Positions 46,221-57,445 of a stretch of 64,000 nt of DNA are shown piece after piece. The DNA lies in assembly GCA_965153355.1 (NCBI GenBank), contig OZ231127.1:98084001-98148000 (forward strand), in the 5' to 3' direction. A model generated the notes under the pieces. The model was not told the origin of the DNA. It saw only the letters and a program-made list of their open reading frames with translations, and made no database searches. The position numbers were made by a program, and so were the translations under genes. Numbering within the stretch: the stretch's first letter is position 1; the number at the start of each line of letters is the position of its first letter. This DNA is from Flaccisagitta enflata. Lineage: Eukaryota; Chaetognatha; Sagittoidea; Aphragmophora.

Positions 46221-46337
46221 AGAAAGAGACAGAGAGAGACCACGATCGATTTGGTTGTCACTTCATGTAACCAGAGGATCGATCTAACCAAATTATTTGG
46301 TCTACAAAAATCGGAAATGGCATTAGTGCTGGTGCAA

Positions 46338-46418
<81 letters not shown>

Positions 46419-46439
46419 GATAGAGATAGAGAGAGAGAT

Positions 46440-46488
<49 letters not shown>

Positions 46489-46490
46489 CA
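45940..46490 (+). repeat. Three (GA)n tracts
   Basis: 45940-46044, 46141-46214 and 46339-46490, separated by unique DNA; the third includes GATAGA units. Confidence 0.93.
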
Positions 46491-46499
46491 CAAACGGAC

Positions 46500-47290
46500 A
46501 TAGACAAGAAGAAATGGATTCTGGACTCATTTCAGCATCTTTTGGGATGTTGCAATCTTGATATAAGCATGAGGGAGAATCATCGATCATTTATTTTACT
46601 TTATTTTCTGTTTTATCAAAACAAATCAACTGGTAATATATATATAATTATCAAATATAATAAATAAGATAATTACAAAGAATTTGATTAACAAAATATG
46701 AGTAAAAAATATTTAATATAGATGAAAAAGATGAAAAAAATGACAACAGAATTGTTAAAAGTATGGTACATTAAAAAGAAAAAAAATTATTAAAAAGTAA
46801 TAAATGAAATATAAAAATAAAAAAAAACATGAAAAATCAAAAATCAGAAATGAAAAATGAAAATAAAAAAAGTGAAAAGTGAAAAGTGTACAGTGTCAAG
46901 CGTAGTGAAAAGTAACAAGGCCAACACCTATAAGTCGCGTGCGAGACTTTCTGACTTAGAATGATTTAGAAAAGTAAAAAGTAAAAAGTAAAAAGTAAAA
47001 AGTGAAAATGGAAAGTGAATCATGAAATATGAAAACTGATGAAAATGAAAAAAATAAATAAATATAAAAAATGAAGATAATCTTTTGATGCTAGAAAAAA
47101 AAATTCTGGAAATTTTTACTGAATTTTCAAAATGATCACAGAAAATCCACTATGAATTCCCTAAATCTTACTACATTGCCAAGTAAAAAACCTGAAAACG
47201 CCTATGGGAAACTCATTTTAGCGCCAAATACGTTTTTGCGTCTCATTTGCCACTTCCGGTCGAGGTGGCGTATAAAAAAGCGTATAGGTG
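46500..47290. other. A-rich region with an R1 fragment
   Basis: AAAAGTGAAAAGTGAAAAG runs. 46916-46975 (AAGGCCAACACCTATAAGTC) is the reverse of an R1 3' end. Confidence 0.5.
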
Positions 47291-47436
47291 AACTCTATCC
47301 ATATGTAAATAGATCTAATCGATATTGATATCGAGAGGGCATATATGAGACCTTAGTAGCAATGTTCCATGATATTAAATAGGACATTTCTTCCGGTGGC
47401 GCCAACAACGATTCTCCTGGCGCCGCCGATGGCGTT

Positions 47437-48063
47437 ATGACCAAAAGCGGCAAGGACGCTGCATCTGACGGTTTTCTGGATGTTAGAAGCAAAAACAATG
47501 GCATCTCATCTGCTATCAGGTCATCAGTACCCGGTAACAATAACAAAGACAATCGCATTGGCAGCGGTCGCTTCAGACACAGCGGTGGGGATGATCGTCG
47601 CCAAAACAATCAGACAGCCTCTGGTCACTTTGGTCATGGTAATCGAAACAAAAATGGGAACAATGCTCCTCACTCCAACCATGGTCACTCTACTCCCCGT
47701 GTGAATCGTAGAAACCAAGACATCGTTATTGGGAGAAAAGTGTCAGAAGGACTGCGTTCATGGAAAGGTGCAGATTTGACCACTAATCTCTATCTTGGTT
47801 ATTTCAATATGAGCACGACTGTTGAAGAAGTAAGCTTCAATGTGAAAGACCAAGGAGTTGATGTTGTATCGATTGAAGAACTAAAAACTCAACACAAAAA
47901 GTTTAAGAGTTTCAAAATGTGCATACGAAAAAAAGATTTAAAAATTATGCAAAGTGACCAGTTTGAAATGCCAGAAGGTACGGTGGTAAGGTATTACTTT
48001 GCCGGAAAAAATCGTGATGGCTCATCCATTTCCACGACCAACCACAATGGATCAGACAAATAA
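47437..48063 (+). CDS. LINE-B ORF1: RNA-binding-type protein
   Basis: 208 codons. The N-terminal half is Asn/Gly/Arg/His-rich and probably disordered. The second half (from about residue 88: GRKVSEGLRSW, LYLGYFNMSTTVEEV, KFKSFKMCIRKKD, MPEGTVVRYYF) resembles the RRM-like region of LINE ORF1 proteins. That suggests a nucleic-acid chaperone role in the RNP; this is family-based. The stop TAA 48061-48063 is followed after one base by ORF2's ATG. The start at 47437 is the first Met; other in-frame Met are within the low-complexity part. Confidence 0.75.
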   Translation: MTKSGKDAASDGFLDVRSKNNGISSAIRSSVPGNNNKDNRIGSGRFRHSGGDDRRQNNQTASGHFGHGNRNKNGNNAPHSNHGHSTPRVNRRNQDIVIGRKVSEGLRSWKGADLTTNLYLGYFNMSTTVEEVSFNVKDQGVDVVSIEELKTQHKKFKSFKMCIRKKDLKIMQSDQFEMPEGTVVRYYFAGKNRDGSSISTTNHNGSDK

Positions 48064-48064
48064 T

Positions 48065-50923
48065 ATGGATAAGAGTGAACCAATGAGAATTACCATCAGC
48101 ACCCATAATGTCAATGGATATACCAGAAGCAAAAATTTCTTACACTCTTTATGTTCACAATCGCCAGATTCCATTCGCGCCATTCAGGAGCATTGGCTAC
48201 GCCCCTCCTATAAAAAACAATGTGGTGTTAACCAATTGCGTAACCTTCATCCCGACTTCGATGGCTTTGGTACATCAGCAATGAACAAAAGTGTGAACTC
48301 TAAGGTCCAGAATGGTCGCCCATACGGTGGTACAGGGTTCATATACAACAAAAAATTCTCAAAGTGTATAAAACCAATTCTAACATATTCGCATGAGAGA
48401 GTCACAGTCATGGAACTCAACTCAAATGAGCGCAGAATACTACTAATAAATGCATATATGCCATACTTCAATTCTCGCGACATTGCCACTTACTTAAGCA
48501 TGTATTGTGACACAGTCGGTTTCATCGACAACATAATTAACCAAAACTCTGACTGCAGTTTCATAGTTCTAGCCGATCTAAACTGTAATATTTATGACAT
48601 GAATCACTGTTACACTAAACATGTACGCGCCTTAATGGCTAAACACAAATTAGTGTCGGCCTTTGACCTCAACAACTCATTTGATTTTTCATCTTCATTC
48701 ACTCGTTTTGACAATAAAACAAATTCGCGAACACTTATAGACGGAATTCTCTTAAGTGATGATTTGAAAAGTTTTGTTGATAACGTTCGTATTTCTGAAT
48801 ATGGCAACAATGTATCGGACCATCTTCCAGTAGAAATTGATCTTCTTGTGACACTTTCGATCTCTGAGAAAAGTAAGCCAAAATTAAAACCATATGTAAA
48901 TTGGAGCAAACTGTCCCAAGAGGAACTTGATCATTTTGAGCAAAACTTAACTCGCAATCTGAATGCCATTAAGATTCCCTCATTTGCAATACTTCACGGC
49001 AGTCATGTTTGCCTTGATGATTGTCATAAACTTGACATAGAAAATTACTATGAAAATATTGTCTCGGCCATTCTCAATGCTGAATCCATGCTTCCTAAAA
49101 CAAACCCTAATATTCATCGCTCCTTTTGGTCTGAGGAATTGTCTGAACTCAAACGAGCATCAATTGAGTGTACAAATTTCTGGAATTCTTCTGGAAGACC
49201 CATGTCAGGGTCTATTTTTCAATGCAAGAAAGATTGCCACTTCAAGTATAAAATTGCTCTCCGTAAACACAAATTAGCTGATCAGAAAAGGCAATCAGAT
49301 TTGATGTACAATGATTTGCTTAATCGTAAAAAAAATGATTTTTGGAAATCATGGAACTCTTTAAACAAAGTGGGTAATTCTTTGGCGTCAAGAATACAGG
49401 GTGAAACTGACGAAAAAAATATTGCTAATGTCTTTGCCGGATATTTCGAGTCGGTATACAGTGGACATGAATCTCCAGAGCACATTTGTCTTAACAATGA
49501 GTTTAAGGAGACTTTCTCTCGCTACTTTTCAAATCACATTAATGATGACATTACTACCACTTATCTATCTTGGTCCGATATGATTGACCTAGCCGCGAAG
49601 ATCAAAGTGGGAAAAGCCACAGCAGGGGTTGTGAAACCACAGCATTTCATTCATGGCGGTCCCAGGATCTTACAACATTTTCAAATTTTATTTAATGGAA
49701 TGCTTCAACATGGTTTTGTCCCAACATCTTTCTTAAAAGGAACAATATCTCCAGTTGTAAAAGATAACAATGGGGATCTCTCAGACACATCAAATTACCG
49801 TGGCATTACATTAGGGAGTCTTCCATCCAAGCTTTTCGAAATTGCCATCCAAATAAAAACCTCGCATTTGTTAACTACTGATGACCTACAATATGGTTTC
49901 AAACCCAAGACAGGAACGAATCATGCTCTATATTGCCTTAAGTCTACGGTCGATCACTTCATAAATCATGGTTCACGTGTTTATGTGGCTTTTTTGGACT
50001 GTAGCAAAGCCTTTGATCGTATATCCCATAGTGGCTTATTTACTTGTTTAATGAAGCGGGATATTCCCCTACCCATATTAATGTGTCTCATCTTCTGGTA
50101 CAGCAACATGTACTCCATGGTCAAATGGGGTTCAGAGACTAGTAGCTCTTTTCCTGTCCCACTCGGAATAAAACAGGGTGGAATAAACTCTCCTGATTTC
50201 TTCTCGTGTTATTTCGATGGTTTGACAAAATTGTTAAGATCAATGAAAGTGGGATGTCACATTGGGAGTATGTTCCTGGCTTCAATCTTCTATGCAGATG
50301 ATATCGTACTGCTCGCTCCCACAAGACACGCATTGCAGCAAATGATTATAAAATGTGAAAGCTATTGCTTCACTTATGGCCTGTCTTTCAACGCGAAAAA
50401 GTCCAAAGTTATGATATTTTCAAAAAAAGCAATAGATAAATCCTCGATCCATGCATTGACAATCAACGGCGGTAATATCGAATTTGTAGACCAGATCAAA
50501 TATCTTGGTGCATGGATTGTCTCAAATCCATATCTCTCATTCTCTCACGAGGAAGATATGCGCTCATTTTACAGGGCCGCCAATTCAGTTCTCAATCAGT
50601 TACATTCTCCGGATGAAATCATATCAATGCATCTACTGTACACACACTGTGTTCCTTGTTTCTCATATGCAGCTGGTACGAAGGAGTACACATCTAAACA
50701 AATGATCGATTGTACCACCGCCCTTAATGATGCCATAAGAAAAATATTTACCTTTCAGAGATGGGAAAGTGTCCGTGCATTGAGAGAAGGCTTCGGTTAC
50801 AAGTCACTGTCTGAGATCTTCGCTAATTCCAGCAACAAATTTGTGAACTCACTCTCATCTCATTACAATAGTACCATCTCTCGTCTTTATGCGTATAACG
50901 CCTCTACGGGCTCTTCACCTTGA
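48065..50923 (+). CDS. LINE-B ORF2: apurinic endonuclease and reverse transcriptase
   Basis: Start chosen at ATG 48065, one base after the ORF1 stop; the frame is open from 47999. Order: endonuclease (ITISTHNVNGYTRSK, VLADLNCNI in place of the usual GDFN, VSDHLPVEI), linker, RT (NYRGITLGSLPSKLFE, YGFKPKTGTNH, AFLDCSKAFDR, GIKQGGINSPDF, IFYADDIVLLAPT, FNAKKSKVMIF, YLGAWI). RT catalytic residues are present. GDFN reads ADLN, so nuclease function is less certain. About 952 codons, full length for this kind of protein, no frameshift. The C-terminus ends NASTGSSP. Confidence 0.93.
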   Translation: MDKSEPMRITISTHNVNGYTRSKNFLHSLCSQSPDSIRAIQEHWLRPSYKKQCGVNQLRNLHPDFDGFGTSAMNKSVNSKVQNGRPYGGTGFIYNKKFSKCIKPILTYSHERVTVMELNSNERRILLINAYMPYFNSRDIATYLSMYCDTVGFIDNIINQNSDCSFIVLADLNCNIYDMNHCYTKHVRALMAKHKLVSAFDLNNSFDFSSSFTRFDNKTNSRTLIDGILLSDDLKSFVDNVRISEYGNNVSDHLPVEIDLLVTLSISEKSKPKLKPYVNWSKLSQEELDHFEQNLTRNLNAIKIPSFAILHGSHVCLDDCHKLDIENYYENIVSAILNAESMLPKTNPNIHRSFWSEELSELKRASIECTNFWNSSGRPMSGSIFQCKKDCHFKYKIALRKHKLADQKRQSDLMYNDLLNRKKNDFWKSWNSLNKVGNSLASRIQGETDEKNIANVFAGYFESVYSGHESPEHICLNNEFKETFSRYFSNHINDDITTTYLSWSDMIDLAAKIKVGKATAGVVKPQHFIHGGPRILQHFQILFNGMLQHGFVPTSFLKGTISPVVKDNNGDLSDTSNYRGITLGSLPSKLFEIAIQIKTSHLLTTDDLQYGFKPKTGTNHALYCLKSTVDHFINHGSRVYVAFLDCSKAFDRISHSGLFTCLMKRDIPLPILMCLIFWYSNMYSMVKWGSETSSSFPVPLGIKQGGINSPDFFSCYFDGLTKLLRSMKVGCHIGSMFLASIFYADDIVLLAPTRHALQQMIIKCESYCFTYGLSFNAKKSKVMIFSKKAIDKSSIHALTINGGNIEFVDQIKYLGAWIVSNPYLSFSHEEDMRSFYRAANSVLNQLHSPDEIISMHLLYTHCVPCFSYAAGTKEYTSKQMIDCTTALNDAIRKIFTFQRWESVRALREGFGYKSLSEIFANSSNKFVNSLSSHYNSTISRLYAYNASTGSSP

Positions 50924-50950
50924 TGTTATTATGTAGCCAAGGGGAATCCC

Positions 50951-51047
<97 letters not shown>

Positions 51048-51205
51048 CGGGCTCTTCACCTTGATGTTATTATGTAGCCAAGGGGAATCCCGCTAACAAC
51101 AACAAAAACAACAAAAAAAAAAAAAAAAAAACAACAACAGGCTCTTCACCTTGATTCCATTATGTGGCCAACAACGACAACAACAACAACAACTCTTTTG
51201 AATAT
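50900..51205 (+). repeat. LINE-B 3' tail, triplicated with (CAA)n
   Basis: GGGCTCTTCACCTTGATGTT appears three times (50909, 51047, 51139). The spacers are pure CAA about 97 bases long, then mixed CAA/A20, then CAACGACAA. Confidence 0.92.
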
Positions 51206-51389
51206 CGCGGCTCTGGGTCTTGTAACTTTAATCCTATGTCTCGCATTTTTTTCCTTTGTATTTATCTTTGTTAACTTATTCTCGCAATGTAACTAATTCT
51301 TGAACTTGATGTTTTTGCTTATGTTTGAATGCTTCATAATTGTATGAATCTGTCGCTTCATAGTTGACGAATATAACAAACCTCATTTT
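51206..51389. other. Spacer after LINE-B
   Basis: AT-rich; nothing recognised. Confidence 0.4.
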
Positions 51390-52483
51390 AGTCGCATCCA
51401 CGCAACCCTACAACCCACTTTGTCTGTCCGTCCATCCGTCAGTCTGTCGGTCCATCCGTCAAACTTTATTTATTAATTCAAGTTGTTTTTAGTCATTCTA
51501 GGTTATTATAATTCACGTTTAGTCATTCTAAGTCATTCTAAGTCATTTTAGGTCATTCTGAGTCATTTTGGGCAGCGGTCCCAAAGGGGCCGATGACCTG
51601 TGCTCTCACACATAGGGGAAATTTTTCCTTCTTCTCCTTCTTCTCCTTCTTCACCTCCGTCCACCCCCTCCGAAGCTCATATCCTGGCCTTGGGGCCTAA
51701 ATCCTAGTCTTGAGGCCCAAATCCCAGTCTTGTGGCCCAAATTCTAGTCTTTTGGCCCAAATTCTAGCCTCAAAGCCCAAATCCTAACTTCGAGTCTCAA
51801 ATCCTTAAGGCTAAGATCCCAACCTGGAGGCTCAAATCTCAACCTTGAGGCTCAAATCTCAGTCTGGAGGCCCATATTCCAGCCTCGAGGCTCACATTCC
51901 AGCCTCAAAGCTCAAATCCCAGCCTCAAGCCTCAAATTCAAGCCTCAGGCCTCAAATCCCGGCCTTGAGGCTCAGATCACAGCCTCATGGCTCAAATCAA
52001 AGCCTAGAGTCTCAAGTCCCAGCCTCAAGGCTCAAATCCCAGCCTAAAGCCTCAAATCCCAGCCTCAACCCTCAGATCCCAGTCTTAAGGCTCAAATCAC
52101 AGCCTCGAGATCTAAATCGCAGCCTCGAGGCTTAAATCATAGCTTGAGGCTCAAATACCATTATTGATGCTCAAAGTTAATCCTAGCATAGTATAGGTCA
52201 TCAGTCCCTTCGGGGCCGCTGCCTCTCTGACCATCGCACTCCCACATATACTTACATAGGGGGAATGGGGACCATTGACCATCTAACACTTTTGCGACTA
52301 TTAAGTCATATTAAGTTGAATTGAGTCACTTAAGTCAATCAGGTCAATTTAGTCATTTATGTCATTTTACATCATCTTATGTCATTTTATGTCATTTTAA
52401 GTCATTTAAAGTCATCCTGAGTCATTTTAAGCTATCTTAAGTTATCTATGTCCCACCCGCAACTTATAGGTGCTGGCCTTGTT
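51390..52483 (+). mobile_element. R1 element, complete, carrying a G element
   Basis: Head AGTCGCATCCACGCAACCCT, GTCCGTCC repeats, AAGTCATTCT array, G element 51570-52302, array resumed, CCCACCCGCAACTTATAGG and CTGGCCTTGTTT. Confidence 0.92.
51570..52302 (+). mobile_element. G element, type I
   Basis: Head with GCGGTCCCAAAGGGGCC, pyrimidine tract, array 51670-52180 with two unit types, inverted head AGGTCATCAGTCCCTTCGG, tail CATCTAACACTTTTGCGACT. Confidence 0.9.
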
Positions 52484-52486
52484 TTT

Positions 52487-52816
52487 CAATATCTTGTCAA
52501 TTTGCCATGTTATTCAATGGGAATTTTACATTTTTCTTAGTTTTTATCAATTTTCCATATTATTCCATAGGAAATATGCATTTTTGTGCTTTTTTGTGAG
52601 TTTTCCATGTTATTCAATGGGAAGTTTGCATTTTGGTAATTTCCAATTTTATTTGATGGGAACTTGAGGCTTGAATAGCTTTGGGGGGGGGACGTACGTA
52701 CAGACGGACGGACGGACAGGTGGACAAACAGACGAACGGACAAATGGAAGGAGGGATGGACATATGGAAATTGACCCCTGTGTCCTACAGGACATCCGCC
52801 CTTTGGGGCCGCTGCT
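52487..52816 (-). mobile_element. G element, type III with TTCAATGGGAA units, tail missing
   Basis: CCATGTTATTCAATGGGAA units (as in 5700-5935, reversed), GGGGGGGG, GACGGACGGACGGACAGG, CTGTGTCCTACAGGACATCC and GGGGCCGCTGC. No inverted head or tail at the left. Confidence 0.8.
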
Positions 52817-52837
52817 AAAAAACCATCATGGGCTTTC

Positions 52838-52909
52838 CTTGTTGAAAAACCAGTCTCTTGAGAAGTGCTTGTGACAGCCGAGGCAATGGGCCCTTATTAC
52901 GAATATTCC
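52838..52909 (-). pseudogene. Sirtuin exon A relic, copy 1
   Basis: Partial duplicate of exon A lying 90 bases downstream of it. It keeps AHCLGCHKHFSRDWFFNK, so CxxC and the exon end are intact. It lacks the TQN and HG part, and its donor is AAG|GAAAGC, so the GT is lost. The sequence before it has no acceptor AG at the matching point. Confidence 0.8.
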
Positions 52910-52999
52910 ATATGAAAACAGATATGATAGATATCAATATCAATAAAAGAAATGATTAGTAGTGAGAGACCGAGAGACACAGAAGTATCATGGCCTTAC

Positions 53000-53141
53000 C
53001 TTATTAAAGAACCAGTCTCTTGAGAACTGCTTTTGACATCTGAAGCAATGGGCACTTCTGAACGTTCCGTGAGCTTCCACCACTTTTTCTGCATCCCTTC
53101 CCGTCATCAAGTCCAACGCATCCACATTCTGAGTGAAAGTT
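53000..53141 (-). CDS. SIRT2-like: Sirtuin exon A (catalytic His and first zinc CxxC)
   Basis: Internal exon of 142 bases (one base plus 47 codons) of a class I sirtuin, an NAD+-dependent protein deacylase. The translation starts TFTQNVDALD, the NAD-binding TQNxD motif. It then has EKVVEAHGTF, whose His is the general base of the family, and AHCFRC, the first zinc-binding CxxC, and ends FSRDWFFNK. The acceptor is a T-run plus AG at 53142-53143, entered in phase 2. The donor is AAG|GTAAGG, phase 0, which matches the next exon 29 kb downstream. The preceding exon with the GAGIS Rossmann motif was not found up to the window edge. Alignment from memory favours SIRT2 over SIRT1 or SIRT3; sirtuin identity is near certain, the subtype less so. 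Confidence 0.9.
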
Positions 53142-53777
53142 CTAAAAAAACATTCAGGGGTTTATATAATTGAGCGGCTTATGATTTTATCCCCCCCTGT
53201 CTTTGATTTTATTTGCAATACAAAATCTACCCCATGTTCAATCTCAAAGTGGGAAAAGTAAAAAGCTTACAATCCTAAACGCAACCAGTCAGTGATTTCA
53301 AATCATTTTTCTCTTGTAGTATTATGTTTGACGTTTTTTGTATAAAAATTTCATTGGTCTAGCCTTAATAGTATATCCACAACATCAATTTTAAGTGAAA
53401 CAAGTATATGAGGTTTGAGCTAAAATACCTTCATTTTAATCATGACAGTTTTTCTTAAAATTGCTCTAATTTCTAAACCGTTTGAGCTAAAAATGCCAGA
53501 TTGGTCTCAAATGAAGTATGATTTGAAAATGCTTTCATCTGAGACCAATCTGGCAACTGTTATCAAGCCGTTTGAGAATTAAAGGCAAAATATTGAAAAA
53601 CATTGTTGATAAAATTTTGCGTTTTTGAGCCTCAACTGTAAACATTTGTTTTACTTTAAATTAGAGGTCGACCGAAGGTAGGTAAACCAAAGCCGAACCG
53701 AAACCGAAGTTTACAGTGGTTAACTGACCGAAACCGAATCCGAAGTTTACCGAAGTCAGAAACCGAAGTTAATTTTT

Positions 53778-53956
53778 CTAGTTATATATAACGCTACTTC
53801 GCTTTATCTGTCAGTTGGTTCTCATTTTCCTTTGTTAGCGTTTTTTCAGCATTTTAAGCTCACTGCTCCAACCTAAAGGCAACAGTGACTTTCCCCATCA
53901 CTGCCCCTGCATATCTATATGCGACTAGAGTAGGGCTTCATGTATCTGGCTTTGTT
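53778..53956 (+). mobile_element. R element with an AT-rich head
   Basis: TTTCTAGTTATATATAACGC head, GTCAGTTGG, then GCCCCTGCATATCTATATGC, TATCTGGCTTTGTTT. ATAT replaces the GC core at both ends. Confidence 0.72.
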
Positions 53957-54006
53957 TGTTTATATTGAATAAAACAAGCAAAATGTTTTCCTTTATGCAA
54001 GAGAAA

Positions 54007-54241
<235 letters not shown>

Positions 54242-54529
54242 AAAAAAAAAAAAAAAAATGAAAAAAAAACAATAAAGATACAAAAAAAATCATAATAAAG
54301 GTATACATATGAATGATAAAAAAATAAAACTCATAAGAAAAAATACTAAGAATATCATTTTTTCATCAAAAGTTGATAGGTTAAATAAAAAGAATATTTT
54401 GTATTAAAGAAACAAAATCAAATCAAATTCTATACAAAATCTATTTCTTAGCCTTTTTTAAATCGTAACAGGAGATATAGATTTTTTTCTCTATATATGT
54501 CTTTTTTGTTTTTGTCTGTCTGTGTGTGT

Positions 54530-54534
<5 letters not shown>

Positions 54535-54592
<58 letters not shown>
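54535..54592 (+). repeat. (CT)n microsatellite
   Basis: Preceded by GTGTGTGTGTG. Confidence 0.93.
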
Positions 54593-54595
<3 letters not shown>

Positions 54596-54910
54596 TGCAT
54601 AAATAAAGCATTTGCTTTCAATAAAAAAAAATTTTGATTTTAATTATTGAGGCAGTGCCCTAACCCAAAGGTCGAAGCCGAAGGCGAAGTTAACTTTCAG
54701 ACGATCCCTAAACATGCACACGCGCGCACACACACAAGCGCGCACACACAAACACACACACACTTACACACACAGGGACAGACGGCACAGACAGACTTAA
54801 ATCAACAAACAAGACTGAAGAAATTTTTGTAAAAGAAAATTGATTTGCATTGTCAAGGATTTAGTTGCAAGCAAAGCATCAAGTCTCGATCCGCGATCTT
54901 TCCTTTTTTT

Positions 54911-55124
54911 AGTCGCGTGCACGCGACTCTTCACCCCACTTTGTCCGTCTGTCCTCCATTGGTTGGTTGGTCGGTCTGTCTGTTGGTCCGTCACACTTTC
55001 ACTTTTTTTATCAATTTTATTCCCTTAAGTCATTTTAAGTCATTTTAGAGTATACTAAGTCATTTTAAGTCATTCTAAGTCATTCTGTAAGTCTCGCACG
55101 CGACTTATAGGTGTTGGCCTTGTT
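54911..55124 (+). mobile_element. R1 element, complete
   Basis: AGTCGCGTGCACGCGACTCT, GGTTGGTTGGTCGGTC, AAGTCATTTT array, CTCGCACGCGACTTATAGG, TTGGCCTTGTTT. Confidence 0.9.
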
Positions 55125-55596
55125 TGAAGAGGAAAGGAGGGATTGATCTCATTTGTAAAGGAAGCATTAAGCATGAGCAATGTAAATTCGTTAGGAAAAG
55201 GAAGAGCAGATGCATGTTTTGTTGTGGAATCATCTTTCATGTCAGAGGGCAATTCTGGAGTCCCAATTTGCATGTTCGATAGGAAAAGTAAACAAAAAAT
55301 CAAACTTCGGTTTATTGACCTACTGAATTCGGTGACCTACTGATAACTGACGACTCCGGATTCAGTGACGGAGCTGGGAGAGTGATCCGTACAGTAAAAA
55401 CAGTTCGAATCGAAGGTTCGGTCGGTCTGTACTTTAAATTGATGTTGTGGACCATATTTAAGCTAGACCAATGAAATTTGTACACAAAAAACATCAAATA
55501 TATTACTGCAAAAAAAAAAGGTTTGAAGTTACTATCCAAGTACGTTTAGAAATGTAAGCTATTTACTTTTCCCACTTTGAGACTGAACACCCTGTA

Positions 55597-56063
55597 TGAT
55601 TTTCTTCCCCATAAAGCAATAAGACAGTATATCATAGGTTAGAATAGTGTAAAACTATGTTGTAATTATAAAATTTTACCTTTTCCTACTACCAAAAGTG
55701 TAACATCTTCTAGACAAGTTTTTTTAAGCTTTTAATTCTTTCCCCTTTCTCCAAACCCTTTCCCCCACCGAGTGTGGGGGGGAATGCTACTATGACACGC
55801 CTGGAAACATCGAGTTATTTTTATGTACTATATGAACTGTACTTTTTGGAAAGAGATGTATGTACTTACTTCTGAGAAGCAGCGTCAGTTTTAGCAGACT
55901 GGTGTTCCTAAATAAATAAAGCTAGGGAATTTTTTTCTGGAAGATAATGAAACCTAATCATGCCTGGCTCAGTAAAAAAACTAAGCATATCTGGAATTTT
56001 TGACAAAAGCAATAATCAAAATACTAATTTTCTTTGTCAGTAAAATGGATTTTTTCAGTTTTT
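55597..56063. other. Unassigned AT-rich sequence
   Basis: Only a GTGTGGGGGGGAATG stretch at 55780 stands out. A minus-strand pair of splice-like sites at 55866-55915 was considered as an upstream sirtuin exon and not accepted. Confidence 0.35.
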
Positions 56064-56217
56064 AGTCGCGGACACGCGTCTCTACACCTTGCCGTGTCGG
56101 TCGGTATGTCGGTATGTCCGTCGGTCCGTCCATCACATTTTTGAATTCCGAGCAGATTTTGCATTACTGCTCCTGCCCAACTGTCCGCGACTGGATTGCC
56201 GTGTATCCGGCCTTGTT
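56064..56217 (+). mobile_element. R2 element
   Basis: Very close to 32258-32411 in length and interior (TTTTTGAATTCCGAGCAG); head GTCGCGGACACGCGTC, end CTGTCCGCGACTGGATTGC. Confidence 0.92.
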
Positions 56218-56892
56218 TTTCAGCAATGGACCATGAATTCCCATAAATGCTTTAAAACTTTTTTTTCCCAGATATAGTGTGTCTGTCTGCTGCCTTGCTG
56301 ACATGGAGAGTAAATGCATTTTTTCCCTTGTTAGTATTTAAGCCCTTTAAGTAGTATCAAGAAAGTGAAACATTTCTCCACCTGTGAAGAGGCAAAAACT
56401 AAAGAGCAAATTGCTGCTTCTTGATGCATAAAGCCACGATTACTAGATCAGTTCCAATTTGAAGACACTGGTCAATTCAAATTCAAATGTGACCAATGTA
56501 TGACGTCTTCAGCTTTGTCCATTTTTTCATTTGTTCATTTGTTCATTTGTTCATTTGTTCATCTGTTTATTTGTTCATTTGATGCATCTTTCACATCAGT
56601 AAGACAGTCACCAGTTTTGTATATATGTTAGCAGTGGGGCATATCTCAACGCATTGAGATCTCTCATTCTGGCACATTTTAACGCGTTGAAATCTTTCAT
56701 TCTACTGAGAAAAATCTTGAATATGCAATTAGTCATGTGCGAAAGATATCTCAGCAAACTGCAATTTTTCAGCGGGTTGAAATAGAAACACAACAAAAGT
56801 TACATGATCCATCCATTTCCTAAAACTTCTCAAAGTGAACATTTGAAAACCACACCAGATGCACGACTGCGACATGTGCACATGCATTAACT

Positions 56893-56895
<3 letters not shown>
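56218..56895. other. Unassigned sequence with TTCATTTG and GTTGAAAT motifs
   Basis: 56526-56580 is (TTTGTTCA)n. 56620-56790 has GCGTTGAAATCTTTCATTCT pieces related to 59380-59570. Confidence 0.45.

Positions 56896-56963
<68 letters not shown>
56896..56963 (+). repeat. (TC)n microsatellite
   Basis: Pure TC. Confidence 0.94.
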
Positions 56964-56966
<3 letters not shown>

Positions 56967-57054
56967 CTCAACGTGCTGCTCTCTATTTCCGATCTAATGT
57001 ATTCTTGAATCACTGTCATTCTTGACATCATTTTCTTTAGCTTTTGTCCTTTTT

Positions 57055-57445
57055 GGGCAGCGGCCCAAAAGGGCTGATGTCCTCTAGAACACAGGGGGGA
57101 ATTTTGAGACGTCCATCCGTCCGTCCTTCCGTCCGTCCATCCGTCCTTTGGTCCGTCCGTCCCCCCCGTTGACCATCAAGGCCTCACATTAGCCCTCCCA
57201 GGACTCAATTTAGCCCTCCAGGCCTAAAATAGGCCCCCTCGGTTTTAAATCAGCACCCCTCCCATGCCCTAAATCTGCCTCCCAGACGTCAAATCTGCCC
57301 TCCAGACCTTCAATCAGCCCTCCAAGCTTAAGACCAGGCCGCCAAACCTCAAATCTGCTCTCCAAGCCTTTTTTTGCCCTCCAACCCTCAGATATGCCTT
57401 CAGTGGCATAAATCAGCCATCTAGCAGATGAGTCGTCCTAGATGT
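57055..57445 (+). mobile_element. G element, type III, tail missing
   Basis: Head GGGCAGCGGCCCAAAAGGGC, CTCTAGAACACAGGGGGG, GTCCGTCC repeats, short C-run, CAGACCTTCAATCAGCCCTCC units. Ends before the inverted head. Confidence 0.8.

Larger units (their letters stand above)
47300..51205 (+). mobile_element. LINE-B element
   Basis: Contains ORF1 and ORF2, a very short 3' UTR (ATGTTATTATGTAGCCAAGG) and a (CAA)n tail. The 5' limit is approximate. The element lies in the sirtuin intron, antisense to the gene. Confidence 0.85.

Noticed and set aside
52537-52743. Tandem SVRPSVRTS-like frame
   Set aside because: Comes from the CCGTCC repeats of a G element head; many similar frames occur in R elements.
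55866-55915. Possible upstream sirtuin exon on the minus strand (TTTATTTAG|GAACACC ... CAGAA|GTAAGT)
   Set aside because: The frame giving LLKLTLLLR does not match the phase of exon A, and the frame that matches has no sirtuin-like residues.
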